42,210 nucleotides of DNA from positions 1-42,210 of the forward strand of contig CALIMV010000103.1 of NCBI GenBank assembly GCA_938045275.1, written 5' to 3'. The number at the start of each line of letters is the position of its first letter. Within the stretch, counting starts at the first letter, position 1. Under the pieces are notes generated by a model, which had not been told where the DNA came from, did no database searches, and was given only the letters and a program-made list of their open reading frames with translations. The position numbers and the translations under genes are program-made. Below, in pieces: positions 16,756-24,637 of the stretch. This stretch comes from an uncultured Granulosicoccaceae bacterium. GTDB taxonomy: Bacteria > Pseudomonadota > Gammaproteobacteria > Granulosicoccales > Granulosicoccaceae.

Positions 16756-16761
16756 TATAAT
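16756..16761 (+). promoter_or_regulatory. Candidate -10 element before the HisN-like gene
   Basis: A perfect TATAAT lies 59 bases before the ATG at 16821. No good -35 hexamer is seen at 17 bases. A TTGACA farther upstream (about 16695) is too distant to pair with it. Confidence 0.35.
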
Positions 16762-16820
16762 GGTTTTACAATTAATGAATAACTGACCCATATTGGGCAG
16801 CAGCAACCCCTAACTTCACT

Positions 16821-17645
16821 ATGAACTCTGTCGATCTGGAACACGCCCTCAACGTCGCTATTGATGCTGCGAATTCTGCGCAAAAAGTGATCAAATCTCA
16901 TTTGTCATCGGGAGACTGGTCGGTAAGTTACAAACAAGACGATAGTCCGGTGACTGAAGTGGATGTTGCCACCGAACAAGCGATTAAATCGGTATTGACA
17001 AAACAAACACCTGATGCTGCCTTTTATGGGGAAGAAACAGGGCGATCAAATGCTCATTCAATGAATTCGAATGATAATGCCGTTCAACAACTCTGGTTAG
17101 TGGATCCGATTGATGGAACCAAGAGCTTTATTCGTAACATGCCTTTTTACTCGACCCAGATTGCGCTGCAAGTTGGCAATGACTTATGTGTGGGTGTGTC
17201 GAATGCGCCAGCATATGGTGAACGCCTGATTGCCAGTGTTGGTGGGGGCGCCTGGCTTAACGGCAATCAGATTAATTGTCGAGATACTCGACAATTATCG
17301 GATGTTTTTTTGTCTACAGGCAATCTCGGCCGCATGGCAAAGTCACCTGCATGCTGGGAGGTACTTGGACATATCATGACCCAAGTTCGTCGCGTTCGTG
17401 GCTATGGTGACTTTTGCCATTATCATCAACTGTGTTGTGGACAAACTGATCTAATTATAGAGTCGGATGTGAATATTCTCGATATCGCTGCCCTTACCGT
17501 GGCAGTAAGAGAGTCGGGTGGCGTGATTACCGATCTTAACGGGCGTGACATATCAATAGAGACAACATCAGTTTTGGCTGCTGGCACAAAAGAGCTGCAT
17601 GCCACGGTATTGGCTATGATCGAGCCGGTGTTCAAGCACTACTAA
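16821..17645 (+). CDS. Inositol-monophosphatase-family phosphatase, HisN-like
   Basis: A 274-residue Mg2+-dependent phosphatase of the IMPase fold. Metal-binding motifs are present: GEETG (E71) and WLVDPIDGTKSF (D95, D98), and D221 in LDIAALTVAVRESGG. The family Trp before that Asp (WDxAA) is replaced by Leu. The GYGDFCHYHQLCCGQTDLII segment matches the GDCYAY-like stretch of HisN-type histidinol-phosphatases, so histidinol-phosphate is a possible substrate; inositol phosphate or PAP are alternatives. No histidine genes are near. It is divergent from rep and ends 10 bases from the convergent phaB stop. Confidence 0.82.
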   Translation: MNSVDLEHALNVAIDAANSAQKVIKSHLSSGDWSVSYKQDDSPVTEVDVATEQAIKSVLTKQTPDAAFYGEETGRSNAHSMNSNDNAVQQLWLVDPIDGTKSFIRNMPFYSTQIALQVGNDLCVGVSNAPAYGERLIASVGGGAWLNGNQINCRDTRQLSDVFLSTGNLGRMAKSPACWEVLGHIMTQVRRVRGYGDFCHYHQLCCGQTDLIIESDVNILDIAALTVAVRESGGVITDLNGRDISIETTSVLAAGTKELHATVLAMIEPVFKHY

Positions 17646-17655
17646 CCGGCAGACT

Positions 17656-18396
17656 TTAATGCATAAACAATCCACCATTAACTTCCATCTCATGGCCGGT
17701 AATATACCCGGCATCATCATCCACTAAAAATCGCACCGCTCGTGCTATTTCATGGGGCTGGCCAACACGACCCACTGGAATGGTTTCAACAAAATTGTTC
17801 AACATGTCCTTTGGGATGCTTTCAACCATGCTGGTCTGGATTAGGCCGGGTGAGATGGTGTTTACTGTGATGCCATGTTTTGCCACTTCCTGCGCCAGCG
17901 CTTTGGTAAAACCATGTACGCCAGCTTTTGCTGCGCAGTAATTAGTTTGTCCGAATTGACCTCGCTGTGCGTTAACCGATGACAAATTTACTATTCGACC
18001 AAAACGATGCTGTTGCATGGATTCGACCACCGGCTTGCACATATTATAAAGAGAGCCGAGATTTGTGTTGATTACAGCGTTCCAATCGGCTACATCCATT
18101 TTACTGATGGTCGAGTCGCGGATAATGCCAGCATTGTTTATCAAAATATCAATGCGGCCATATTCACGCAATAAACGCTCGATCATAAGCGCACTCTGCG
18201 AAGGGTCTGATACATCAGCGGCTGCAATAGCGCAGTGCAAACCTGCTTTATCGCATTGTTGTTGCCATAGTCGTGCTTCTTTTTCCAGTTCGGGATAAAA
18301 ATTGGCAATAACCTGATAGCCATCGTTACCCAGATTTGTGCAAATAGCTGCACCCAATCCCGTTGTACCACCAGTAACCAAAGCTATTTTTTTCAA
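17656..18396 (-). CDS. phaB: Acetoacetyl-CoA reductase
   Basis: PhaB (PhbB) reduces acetoacetyl-CoA to (R)-3-hydroxybutyryl-CoA with NADPH for polyhydroxybutyrate synthesis. The 246-residue SDR protein has the cofactor motif TGGTTGLG (8-15), NNAG (87-90), and the triad S140, Y153, K157. GQFGQTNYCAAKAGVHGFTK and the ending MEVNGGLFMH are typical of PhaB rather than FabG. The start is TTG at 18396, with AAAGGAG eight bases upstream; a closer ATG in another frame reads only ATG CGT TGA. It lies 48 bases downstream of phaA. No polymerase gene phaC is in the window. Confidence 0.93.
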   Translation of the reverse strand: MKKIALVTGGTTGLGAAICTNLGNDGYQVIANFYPELEKEARLWQQQCDKAGLHCAIAAADVSDPSQSALMIERLLREYGRIDILINNAGIIRDSTISKMDVADWNAVINTNLGSLYNMCKPVVESMQQHRFGRIVNLSSVNAQRGQFGQTNYCAAKAGVHGFTKALAQEVAKHGITVNTISPGLIQTSMVESIPKDMLNNFVETIPVGRVGQPHEIARAVRFLVDDDAGYITGHEMEVNGGLFMH

Positions 18397-18444
18397 CGCA
18401 TCACTCCTTTACATTCTGGCATTGAAGTTCACGATGACGTCGTA

Positions 18445-19626
18445 TTAGCTGTTTGCATTCTCTACTGCCAAGGCAACACCCTGACCACCGCCAATACACA
18501 GTGTTGCCATTCCACGTTTTGCGCCACGTCGTTTCATTTCATGCAGCAGCGTGACAAGCACGCGTGCACCTGAGGCTCCAATGGGATGACCTAATGCAAT
18601 GGCGCCACCATTAACGTTCACTTTGGCAGGGTCTAATCCAAGTTCACGCATGACTGTGAGCGATTGTGCAGCGAAAGCTTCATTGGATTCAATAAGATCA
18701 AGTTCATCGAGCGACCAACCGGCGCGCTCCAGGCATTTGGTGACTGCCGGGACAGGTCCATATCCCATAATGGCCGGGTCGACACCTGCGGTAGCTGAGG
18801 CTTTGATGGTTGCCAGTGGTCGCAGGCCTAATGATTTTGCCTGAGTGGCGCTCATGACCACCACTGCCGCAGCGCCATCGTTAATGCCGGAGGCGTTGGC
18901 AGCGGTTACTGATCCTTCGCGCTGAAAGGCTGCTCGAAGCGTGGAAATTTTTTCTATTGAAGTATCAGGCTTTGGGTACTCGTCTTTATCAAACATTACG
19001 GGTTCGCCGCGGCGTTGAGGCACTTCAATAGGTACTATTTCATCGGTAAATTTGTGACTGGCGGCAGCTGCTTTGGTTTGAGATTCAATCGCAAAGGCGT
19101 CTTGTTCTTCCCGACTGATAGAAAATCGATCAGCCAGATTTTCAGCCGTTTGGCCCATGTGATAATTGTTAAAGGCACACCACAATCCATCGTTGATCAT
19201 TGTGTCAACCATTTCCCAATTACCCATGCGTTGACCTGATCGAGATGAGGGCAGTGCGTGAACAGCTGCGCTCATGTTTTCCTGCCCGCCAGCGATAATG
19301 GTTGTGGCATTACCAGCAAGAATTGCCTGGCGCGCCAATGCAACGGCGTCGAGTCCACTGCCACATACTCGATTGATTGTTAGTGCCGGCACAGTGTCTG
19401 GTAAACCGCCTGCTAATGCAGCCTGCCTGGCTGTATTTTGTCCTGCCGCTGCTGTTAAAACATGTCCAAGGATGACATCGTCCACGCTCTCGGGCGCTAT
19501 TTCTGTATCAATTAACAATGCCTTAATGACAGCGGCGCCAAGCTCACTGGCAGGCAAGCTTGAAAGGGCTCCACCGAAACTGCCAACCGGCGTTCGACGA
19601 GCAGCAACAATAACGACATCGTCCAA
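18445..19626 (-). CDS. phaA: Acetyl-CoA C-acetyltransferase (beta-ketothiolase)
   Basis: This thiolase condenses two acetyl-CoA to acetoacetyl-CoA, feeding phaB next to it. The 393-residue protein carries the acyl-binding C88 (NRVCGSGLDAV), the NEAFAAQS motif, H347 (GHPIGASGAR) and C377 (LCIGGGQG). Length matches the biosynthetic thiolase family. The frame starts at TTG 19626 (MDDVVIVAARRTPVGSF); there is no in-frame ATG nearby and an in-frame stop lies a few codons upstream, so TTG is the best start. The ribosome binding site is weak. It is divergent from the class III cyclase gene. Confidence 0.93.
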   Translation of the reverse strand: MDDVVIVAARRTPVGSFGGALSSLPASELGAAVIKALLIDTEIAPESVDDVILGHVLTAAAGQNTARQAALAGGLPDTVPALTINRVCGSGLDAVALARQAILAGNATTIIAGGQENMSAAVHALPSSRSGQRMGNWEMVDTMINDGLWCAFNNYHMGQTAENLADRFSISREEQDAFAIESQTKAAAASHKFTDEIVPIEVPQRRGEPVMFDKDEYPKPDTSIEKISTLRAAFQREGSVTAANASGINDGAAAVVVMSATQAKSLGLRPLATIKASATAGVDPAIMGYGPVPAVTKCLERAGWSLDELDLIESNEAFAAQSLTVMRELGLDPAKVNVNGGAIALGHPIGASGARVLVTLLHEMKRRGAKRGMATLCIGGGQGVALAVENANS

Positions 19627-19658
19627 AAGGATTTCAACCCGGAAATGAATTTAACACC

Positions 19659-19664
19659 ACTATA
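19659..19664 (-). promoter_or_regulatory. Candidate -10 element of phaA-phaB
   Basis: TATAGT on the minus strand (ACTATA on plus) lies about 32 bases before the TTG start of phaA, giving a leader of about 26 bases. A good -35 is not evident. Confidence 0.35.
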
Positions 19665-19800
19665 CCGGAAAATCTTTGTCTTTCTGGCATCAAGCACGGC
19701 CTGCTACTTAACGCTTGTGATAATCTTGAGTTTGGTTTTGATTACAACTTCAAGCGTACTTTTGTTCTAGTCACACACTGCCAACTGAAATTATCCATTC

Positions 19801-21078
19801 TTGATTATCCCTTACTACAATCCAGCCCGCCGAAACGTTACTTTCTCGCTATTTCTGATTTTGGCGCTTTTGCTGTTGGTGCTAACAGGACTGGGTGTTT
19901 TTCGTATGTATTTTAGTTTCGATTGGACTGGCGGACAGGACGGGTCGGGTCAGTTGTTTACGTTAAAAGTGCGCGGTGGAAATTCATACAATTTGTTTGA
20001 AGCCGCACCCTTTGGTTCGGTTTTTTGGAGTACTCAGCTCGTAACACTTTTGCTAGCTATTGTGCTGCCATGGTTTCGATTAATTGGCGGTTCTGTTCTG
20101 GCGCTTTTGGCTGCAGCCGGTATATTTTTACTGCATTTTCAACAAAGCCCCGCGGTACCAAAAATACCGATGGAGTTTGAGCTGTTAATAGTACTCGTGT
20201 TGTATGTGTTGTATGTGTTGTTGCAGTATTTTGCTGAAATACGTGATCGCAAGCACTTCGCTGGTTTGCTAAGTCAGTACGTTCCGCCAGAACTTGCAAG
20301 TGCGTATACACGCAATCCGGATAGCATGGGTTTGCAGGGCGAAGAGCGTGAAATCACTGTTCTATTTTGTGATGTGATCGGGTTTGCTGCCATATCGGAA
20401 CGCTTGGAATCGAAGCAGGTTGCACAATTACTCAATGGTTTCTTTTCACATGTGAGCAGGGTGGTTGTTCGGCATCGCGGCACCATTGACAAATTCATGG
20501 GCGACAGTGTCATGGCTATTTGGGGTGCACCAGCGCCAACGCAAACACACGCTTTTGATGCCTTGTCTGCTGCTATGGATATTCAAAATGAAATGGCACG
20601 ATTAAATAGCCAATTTAAACAAAATTCGTTGCCGGAAATAAAAGTTGGTATAGGTGTGAGCACTGGAATGGCGACTGTGGGTCCGCTGGGGTCAGACATT
20701 CGCATGGATTACACCGTGGTTGGTGACACGGTTAATGTTGCGCAACGTTTGGAAGAGCAGACCAGAAAATACCATGTACCCATTATCGTTTCGGATAAAA
20801 CTGCAGCTGCGTTGCCTGACATATTATTTCGAGAATTAGATACCGTTATAGTCAAAGGGCGTAAGCAATCAGTAACTATGTTGCAACCAATGGGTGCATC
20901 AGAACATGCCGATATCGAGACTAAAAAATATTTAACTTTGCATCGACAGGCAATGGAGGCAAGTAAAGCTGGCGAATGGCCGAAAGCGACCGAAATGTTT
21001 ACACGGCTTCGGGATGAATGGGGGCCGGAAGATATGTACGATTTATATCTAAACGGTATTAAACAAGCATCATCTTAA
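19801..21078 (+). CDS. Membrane-anchored class III adenylate/guanylate cyclase
   Basis: A 425-residue protein with an N-terminal membrane region of about four helices (15-38, 74-95, 97-112, 126-144) and a cyclase homology domain from about 183 to 345. The linker LLSQYVPPELASAYTRNP is common just before such domains. Catalytic residues are present: metal-binding D191 (FCDVIGF) and D235 (KFMGDSVMAIWG), K231 and D309 around the base site, and N312/R316 (NVAQRL). cAMP synthesis is therefore likely. The C-terminal 65 residues look like a TPR-type helix pair. The start is TTG 19801, preceded by a stop in frame; no closer ATG keeps the first helix. Stops of this gene and bpt overlap (TTAA). Confidence 0.88.
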   Translation: MIIPYYNPARRNVTFSLFLILALLLLVLTGLGVFRMYFSFDWTGGQDGSGQLFTLKVRGGNSYNLFEAAPFGSVFWSTQLVTLLLAIVLPWFRLIGGSVLALLAAAGIFLLHFQQSPAVPKIPMEFELLIVLVLYVLYVLLQYFAEIRDRKHFAGLLSQYVPPELASAYTRNPDSMGLQGEEREITVLFCDVIGFAAISERLESKQVAQLLNGFFSHVSRVVVRHRGTIDKFMGDSVMAIWGAPAPTQTHAFDALSAAMDIQNEMARLNSQFKQNSLPEIKVGIGVSTGMATVGPLGSDIRMDYTVVGDTVNVAQRLEEQTRKYHVPIIVSDKTAAALPDILFRELDTVIVKGRKQSVTMLQPMGASEHADIETKKYLTLHRQAMEASKAGEWPKATEMFTRLRDEWGPEDMYDLYLNGIKQASS

Positions 21079-21791
21079 ACGTCGTCTGAATATATGCTTA
21101 TCCAACGAGCGCCATCAAAATGTTCTTGTGGTAGAAAGTCAGTTTTGTATTGCATTTTTTTACAGCCATCGACCCAGTATCCTAAATACAGATAGGGCAG
21201 TGTCATTACGCGGCAGAGTGCAATCTGTTGCAGTATGCAGAATCGCCCAAGGCCACGATCGCGACAATCCGGATCAAAAAAGGTGTAAACCGCCGACAAT
21301 CCGTCCGTGGTCGCATCAGTCACCGCCACGGCAAGAAGCTTATCTTCGTAACGAGCTTCCACAAACAGAGTTTCTCCCCAAGGATTTAGCAGAAATCTCT
21401 CAAAATCTTCAGGTTCTGGTTCATCCATGCCACCACCTGGGTGTCGAGCGTTCAAGTATCGTTTATACAGATCGAAGTACTCTTCGCTGTATTTCGCAGG
21501 GGTGTAATCGACTTTGAGATCCTGATTGGTCTTCAAATTTCGCTTGTCGGTACGTCGTTTGTTGAATTGCTCGGTTTTTATTCTCACCGGAACGCAGGCC
21601 GTACAGTCGTTGCATCCAGGCCGGTAAACGTATTCACCAGAGCGCCGAAACCCTCTGTTAATCAACTGGTTGTATACGGCTCTTGGGTGAGGATGGTGAG
21701 GGTCAGCATAAATGTTAATTGCTTGTTTATTGTCCAGATAGCTGCACTCACTGACAGAACCTTGGTAGAGTTTGATGCGTTGTTGGGCCAT
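21075..21791 (-). CDS. bpt: Aspartate/glutamate leucyltransferase
   Basis: Bpt adds leucine from Leu-tRNA to N-terminal Asp or Glu, marking proteins for ClpS/ClpAP (N-end rule). The protein has the ATE N-terminal cysteine region (GCNDCTACVPVRI), the RRTDKRN segment, and the C-terminal acetyltransferase-like fold with YTFFDPDCRDRGLGRFCIL and YLYLGYWVDGCKKMQYK. I prefer ATG at 21791 (MAQQRIKLYQG, 238 residues); a GTG at 21854 would add 21 residues and overlap a CRP-like site. The usual partner aat and clpA are not nearby. Its stop overlaps that of the cyclase gene on the other strand. Confidence 0.93.
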   Translation of the reverse strand: MAQQRIKLYQGSVSECSYLDNKQAINIYADPHHPHPRAVYNQLINRGFRRSGEYVYRPGCNDCTACVPVRIKTEQFNKRRTDKRNLKTNQDLKVDYTPAKYSEEYFDLYKRYLNARHPGGGMDEPEPEDFERFLLNPWGETLFVEARYEDKLLAVAVTDATTDGLSAVYTFFDPDCRDRGLGRFCILQQIALCRVMTLPYLYLGYWVDGCKKMQYKTDFLPQEHFDGARWISIYSDDV

Positions 21792-21839
21792 TGAATTGAA
21801 TGGTAACAGACGAATTAGCGTGGTTTTATGCCTAAAATT

Positions 21840-21994
21840 TGTGAATTTATGCACAAAATTAGTGCAGTTGGCGCATTTTGAATCGAATTGGGCCTACTGT
21901 TTACAAACGTGTAACTTCGACCACAGTACAATTTGTTCATGTTATTTTGTGCAGCTTTTGGGCTTCACGCCAAATCGTTTGTGCTTCACGCCAA
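21840..21994. promoter_or_regulatory. Repeat-rich intergenic control region between bpt and the membrane gene
   Basis: Contains TGTGA-N6-GCACA (21840-21855), one mismatch from a perfect CRP palindrome. A 10-bp perfect inverted repeat, TGCACAAAAT (21850-21859) / ATTTTGTGCA (21944-21953), spans most of the gap. TTTGTGC recurs in both orientations (21851-21857 inverted, 21946-21952, 21978-21984). Two direct repeats GCTTCACGCCAA (21962-21973, 21983-21994) lie 21 bases apart, the second ending 6 bases before the ATG at 22001. The arrangement looks like operators for the downstream gene, bpt, or both. Confidence 0.5.
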
Positions 21995-22000
21995 TAATAA

Positions 22001-22477
22001 ATGAGACAGTGCATGGATTCTCGCAACAATCATTACCTCTCGTCGACGCTTCAAGCTGTGTCAGTTAAGCTATTGAAACAAATCAGCTTTCCGAGCCCAT
22101 TTCGTGCGCTAATTGAGATCGTGATGTTTGCTGGTGTATTTGCCGCAGCGGGTTATATCAGTTTGGGTTTAGGGTTGGACGATATGCTCGCTCCAATGGT
22201 TCCAGTGATATTGGTCATTATGTTAGCGAGTGTGGCCAGTGGGGTATATCGCCGTGATATTACCAATTCAATAATGAATATTTACGTCCATTCTGCATAT
22301 GGATTCTTACTGGCAAGTATTGGATTTTTCGTAACTGTTGGTTTGTTTTTTCCGACGTTCGTCGATTCAAAGTTTGTCTTTTTCTTCTTGTTCTTTGCGT
22401 TTTTTGTCAGCAACACGGTTCGTCCGCTTATCAGCGGTACTGACTTTATGGATGGTGGCGGTCGACGCACCAACTAA
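22001..22477 (+). CDS. Membrane protein resembling the N-terminal half of a sugar transferase
   Basis: A 158-residue protein with about four transmembrane helices (around residues 37-56, 62-80, 95-116, 122-142). A short run, SVASGVYRRD, precedes the third helix; the pattern, with R-x-x-I near the end (VRPLISGTDFMDGGGRR), recalls the membrane half of EpsB/WcaJ-like undecaprenyl-phosphate sugar transferases. The catalytic C-terminal domain is missing: translation stops after GGGRRTN and sbcB follows within 52 bases. It may be a stand-alone membrane protein or a truncated remnant. ATG 22001 and ATG 22013 are both possible starts. I have no functional assignment beyond this. Confidence 0.6.
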   Translation: MRQCMDSRNNHYLSSTLQAVSVKLLKQISFPSPFRALIEIVMFAGVFAAAGYISLGLGLDDMLAPMVPVILVIMLASVASGVYRRDITNSIMNIYVHSAYGFLLASIGFFVTVGLFFPTFVDSKFVFFFLFFAFFVSNTVRPLISGTDFMDGGGRRTN

Positions 22478-22529
22478 TCTTACCGTTCGGTCTGCGCTTT
22501 TTCTGCGTTATTGTTGTTGAGTAATGGCA

Positions 22530-23957
22530 TTAGTGAAGAATATGCTGTGCGTATTTTTCCAGCGATTGACGTAATGATTCCTCACCGGCTGTCCAATCAA
22601 CTTCTTTCATGATTTGATCGAATTTCGAAGCACTTAACCAAGGTGCGTCGTCATTGTGCAATCGTTGTTTGATGTGCGCTTGCCAATCTTCGCTTTCGAA
22701 TTTATTCAGTGTTTCTGGATAGTTTCGGGCACGGTAGCGAAACAGCATAGCTTCACAACGTGGGTCTTTAAAGTACCCGCCTAATTCGGCCAGTGCCGAC
22801 GGTGATGCCTCTCTGATTTTTCTGAATCGTTCTTTGTCCTCCTGGCCGAAGAATGCGCCAGTGTATAGCGAACCATCAACATCGTCTGTGGTGGTTTCCC
22901 ACTCTCGAGTCATCGCTTGTCGAATAGTGTCTGCAAAATCATCAGTAAAGCGTTTTGCCACAATATCTGCTCGCTGTTTTTGTTGATCAAGGTCGATGTT
23001 CAATCGCGCAGCGTCTTCGCGTCGCATTGTTGCCAATGGCACGACTACCGGGCACTTGTTTGTCTGAATGGTTCGAAGTCGAATACGTTCGTTGTCACCT
23101 AAATTGTCGGCAGTTGCGAAAACGCGAGCCGCTATTTGTTCTGCGCTCATATCAAAAAGTTGCGCAGGGTCGGTTCGAAGGTCGAGCACAATAATGCCGT
23201 TCTGGTTTACTGGGTGACGGGCCAGGGGAACAACAATACTGGTATGCCCAAAAGCACCCGGGATCATGCCTGAGACTTGTATACAGGGTTTGCGTTGCTG
23301 ATAGTTCAGCATTGCCTGAACCGCTTGTTTACCTCGATTCTGGAAGGCGTACTCATACAGCTTTGGCTGTTTTTCCCGAAGTAATCGCGCCATGCCAATA
23401 GTGGCTTCGACATCAGAAAGTGCGTCGTGAGCGTGTGCGTGTTCAATGTTGTTCGCCTGGCTGAGTAATTCCAGTTTATTTGATGGCGAACCATCCTCGA
23501 GCTCGGGCCAGTTGATACCTTCCGGTCGTAAAGCTCTGGCAAGTCTCACAACATCAAGTAGATCCCATCGAGAATTGTTGTCTTTCCATTCGTACTGGTA
23601 AGCGTCATAAAAATTTCTGAACAAGGTGTGACGTGTGAACTCATCATCAAAGCGAATGCTGTTGTAACCAATTGAGCATGTGCCCGGCTTGCCGAGTTCA
23701 GCGACCACTTGTTTTATGAATTGTGCTTCGTTAACGCCGCGACTGGCAATGTCATCGGGGTGCATTTGTGTGACTCTGCAAGCGTGTGGGTTCGGCAGAT
23801 AGTCAGCAGGGGGTTTGCAATACAGGATGATTGGGTCACCAATCGGTTCGAGCTCAACGGTGGTTCGTTGTCCAGCAAACTGGGCAGGCTTATCCCAAGC
23901 TGGCGAGATGCCGAAGGTTTCGTAGTCGAACCAGTAAAATGTTTGTTCATTGCTCAC
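22530..23957 (-). CDS. sbcB: Exodeoxyribonuclease I
   Basis: SbcB degrades single-stranded DNA 3'-5' in recombination and mismatch repair. The 475-residue length equals that of E. coli ExoI. The DEDDh exonuclease residues are visible: D11 and E13 in FDYETFG, the GYNSIRFDDEFTR segment, and HAHDALSDVEATIGMA near residue 172-187. NFYDAYQYEW, NSRWDLLDVVR and ALRPEGINWP also match the family closely. The C-terminal SH3-like and helical parts are intact. The ATG at 23957 is followed by MSNEQTFYWFDYETFG. It is upstream of nothing cotranscribed; DUF2058 lies 69 bases upstream on the same strand. Confidence 0.95.
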   Translation of the reverse strand: MSNEQTFYWFDYETFGISPAWDKPAQFAGQRTTVELEPIGDPIILYCKPPADYLPNPHACRVTQMHPDDIASRGVNEAQFIKQVVAELGKPGTCSIGYNSIRFDDEFTRHTLFRNFYDAYQYEWKDNNSRWDLLDVVRLARALRPEGINWPELEDGSPSNKLELLSQANNIEHAHAHDALSDVEATIGMARLLREKQPKLYEYAFQNRGKQAVQAMLNYQQRKPCIQVSGMIPGAFGHTSIVVPLARHPVNQNGIIVLDLRTDPAQLFDMSAEQIAARVFATADNLGDNERIRLRTIQTNKCPVVVPLATMRREDAARLNIDLDQQKQRADIVAKRFTDDFADTIRQAMTREWETTTDDVDGSLYTGAFFGQEDKERFRKIREASPSALAELGGYFKDPRCEAMLFRYRARNYPETLNKFESEDWQAHIKQRLHNDDAPWLSASKFDQIMKEVDWTAGEESLRQSLEKYAQHILH

Positions 23958-24000
23958 AACAAACGCTCACCATAAGCACGCATAGCTGATGCTCACATTT

Positions 24001-24027
24001 AATCGCATTAATCGCATTAATCGCCTT
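24001..24027. repeat. Three 9-bp tandem repeats between DUF2058 and sbcB
   Basis: AATCGCATT occurs twice in tandem and is followed by AATCGCCTT. The array begins at the DUF2058 stop codon and lies in the sbcB leader. Confidence 0.7.
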
Positions 24028-24548
24028 CACCACTTCAGGTCGTCCGGTACCTGATAATCGGCGTAGTCATCATTACCGTCGGTAGTAGTCTCATCAGCCG
24101 GTACGATCACAACCCAGTCTGGATTGAGTGCCAGCACTTGTTCGCCAGTTTCCGCGGGAATGAGATACGTTGAGCCGTTCAAGCGCGTGATCACTAGAAC
24201 GCCGTCCACCAACTGTTTTTGGATAGATTCTGAAACAAACATTTGTTTGATGCGTTTGCCAACCAGATAGCTGTAAACAGATTCTCCTGTGGTTTGCTCG
24301 ATTTTTGCAGCTTCTATAATGGCTTTGATTTGAGCTTTTATACGTTTTCGTTCGGCGACAGCCTCTCGCTTTGCAATGTTGGCTCGCTCTAGAGAGGATG
24401 GACCACTCTTTTGGACTAGCTCATTTTGATTAGTGCGAGGGGGCTTAGTATTCTTCTTTTTCGATTTACTGTGCGTTTCTTTCTTTTTTTTACCGGGAGT
24501 TTCTTTGAATCCCGCTTTTAACATTTGTTCGCGAAGAGAATCAGACAT
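24027..24548 (-). CDS. DUF2058 family protein (YaiL-like)
   Basis: A protein of about 173 residues. The start at 24548 (MSDSLREQMLKAGFKETPGK) fits the family opening (SLxxQLLKAGL); an ATG at 24599 would add 17 residues. A Lys-rich segment (GKKKKETHSKSKKKNTKPP) is followed by a coiled-coil-like stretch (ERANIAKREAVAERKRIKAQ), and a C-terminal beta-rich part (YSYLVGKRIKQMFVSESIQK, GVLVITRLNGSTYLIPAE). The YaiL family has been described as nucleic-acid-associated, but its role is unclear. It precedes sbcB and follows the YbfF-like gene on the same strand. Confidence 0.85.
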   Translation of the reverse strand: MSDSLREQMLKAGFKETPGKKKKETHSKSKKKNTKPPRTNQNELVQKSGPSSLERANIAKREAVAERKRIKAQIKAIIEAAKIEQTTGESVYSYLVGKRIKQMFVSESIQKQLVDGVLVITRLNGSTYLIPAETGEQVLALNPDWVVIVPADETTTDGNDDYADYQVPDDLKW

Positions 24549-24637
24549 GGTCAGCCACTGATTGTGTGCGGTTGCAATGTGATCGTAGAATCGTAGCATA
24601 GGCTCTGCGACGAATTATTGAAATTGCGTGTCCTTTT

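Noticed and set aside
19512-19697. Alternative frame start of phaA suggesting a frameshift
   Set aside because: The thiolase frame from TTG 19626 already begins at the family N-terminus; nothing is missing.
22338-22520. Second-frame open frame at the end of the membrane gene, as a possible frameshifted continuation
   Set aside because: Its sequence after the stop of 22001-22477 (LTVRSALFLRYCC) is short and shows no sugar-transferase motif, so a frameshift does not restore a catalytic domain.
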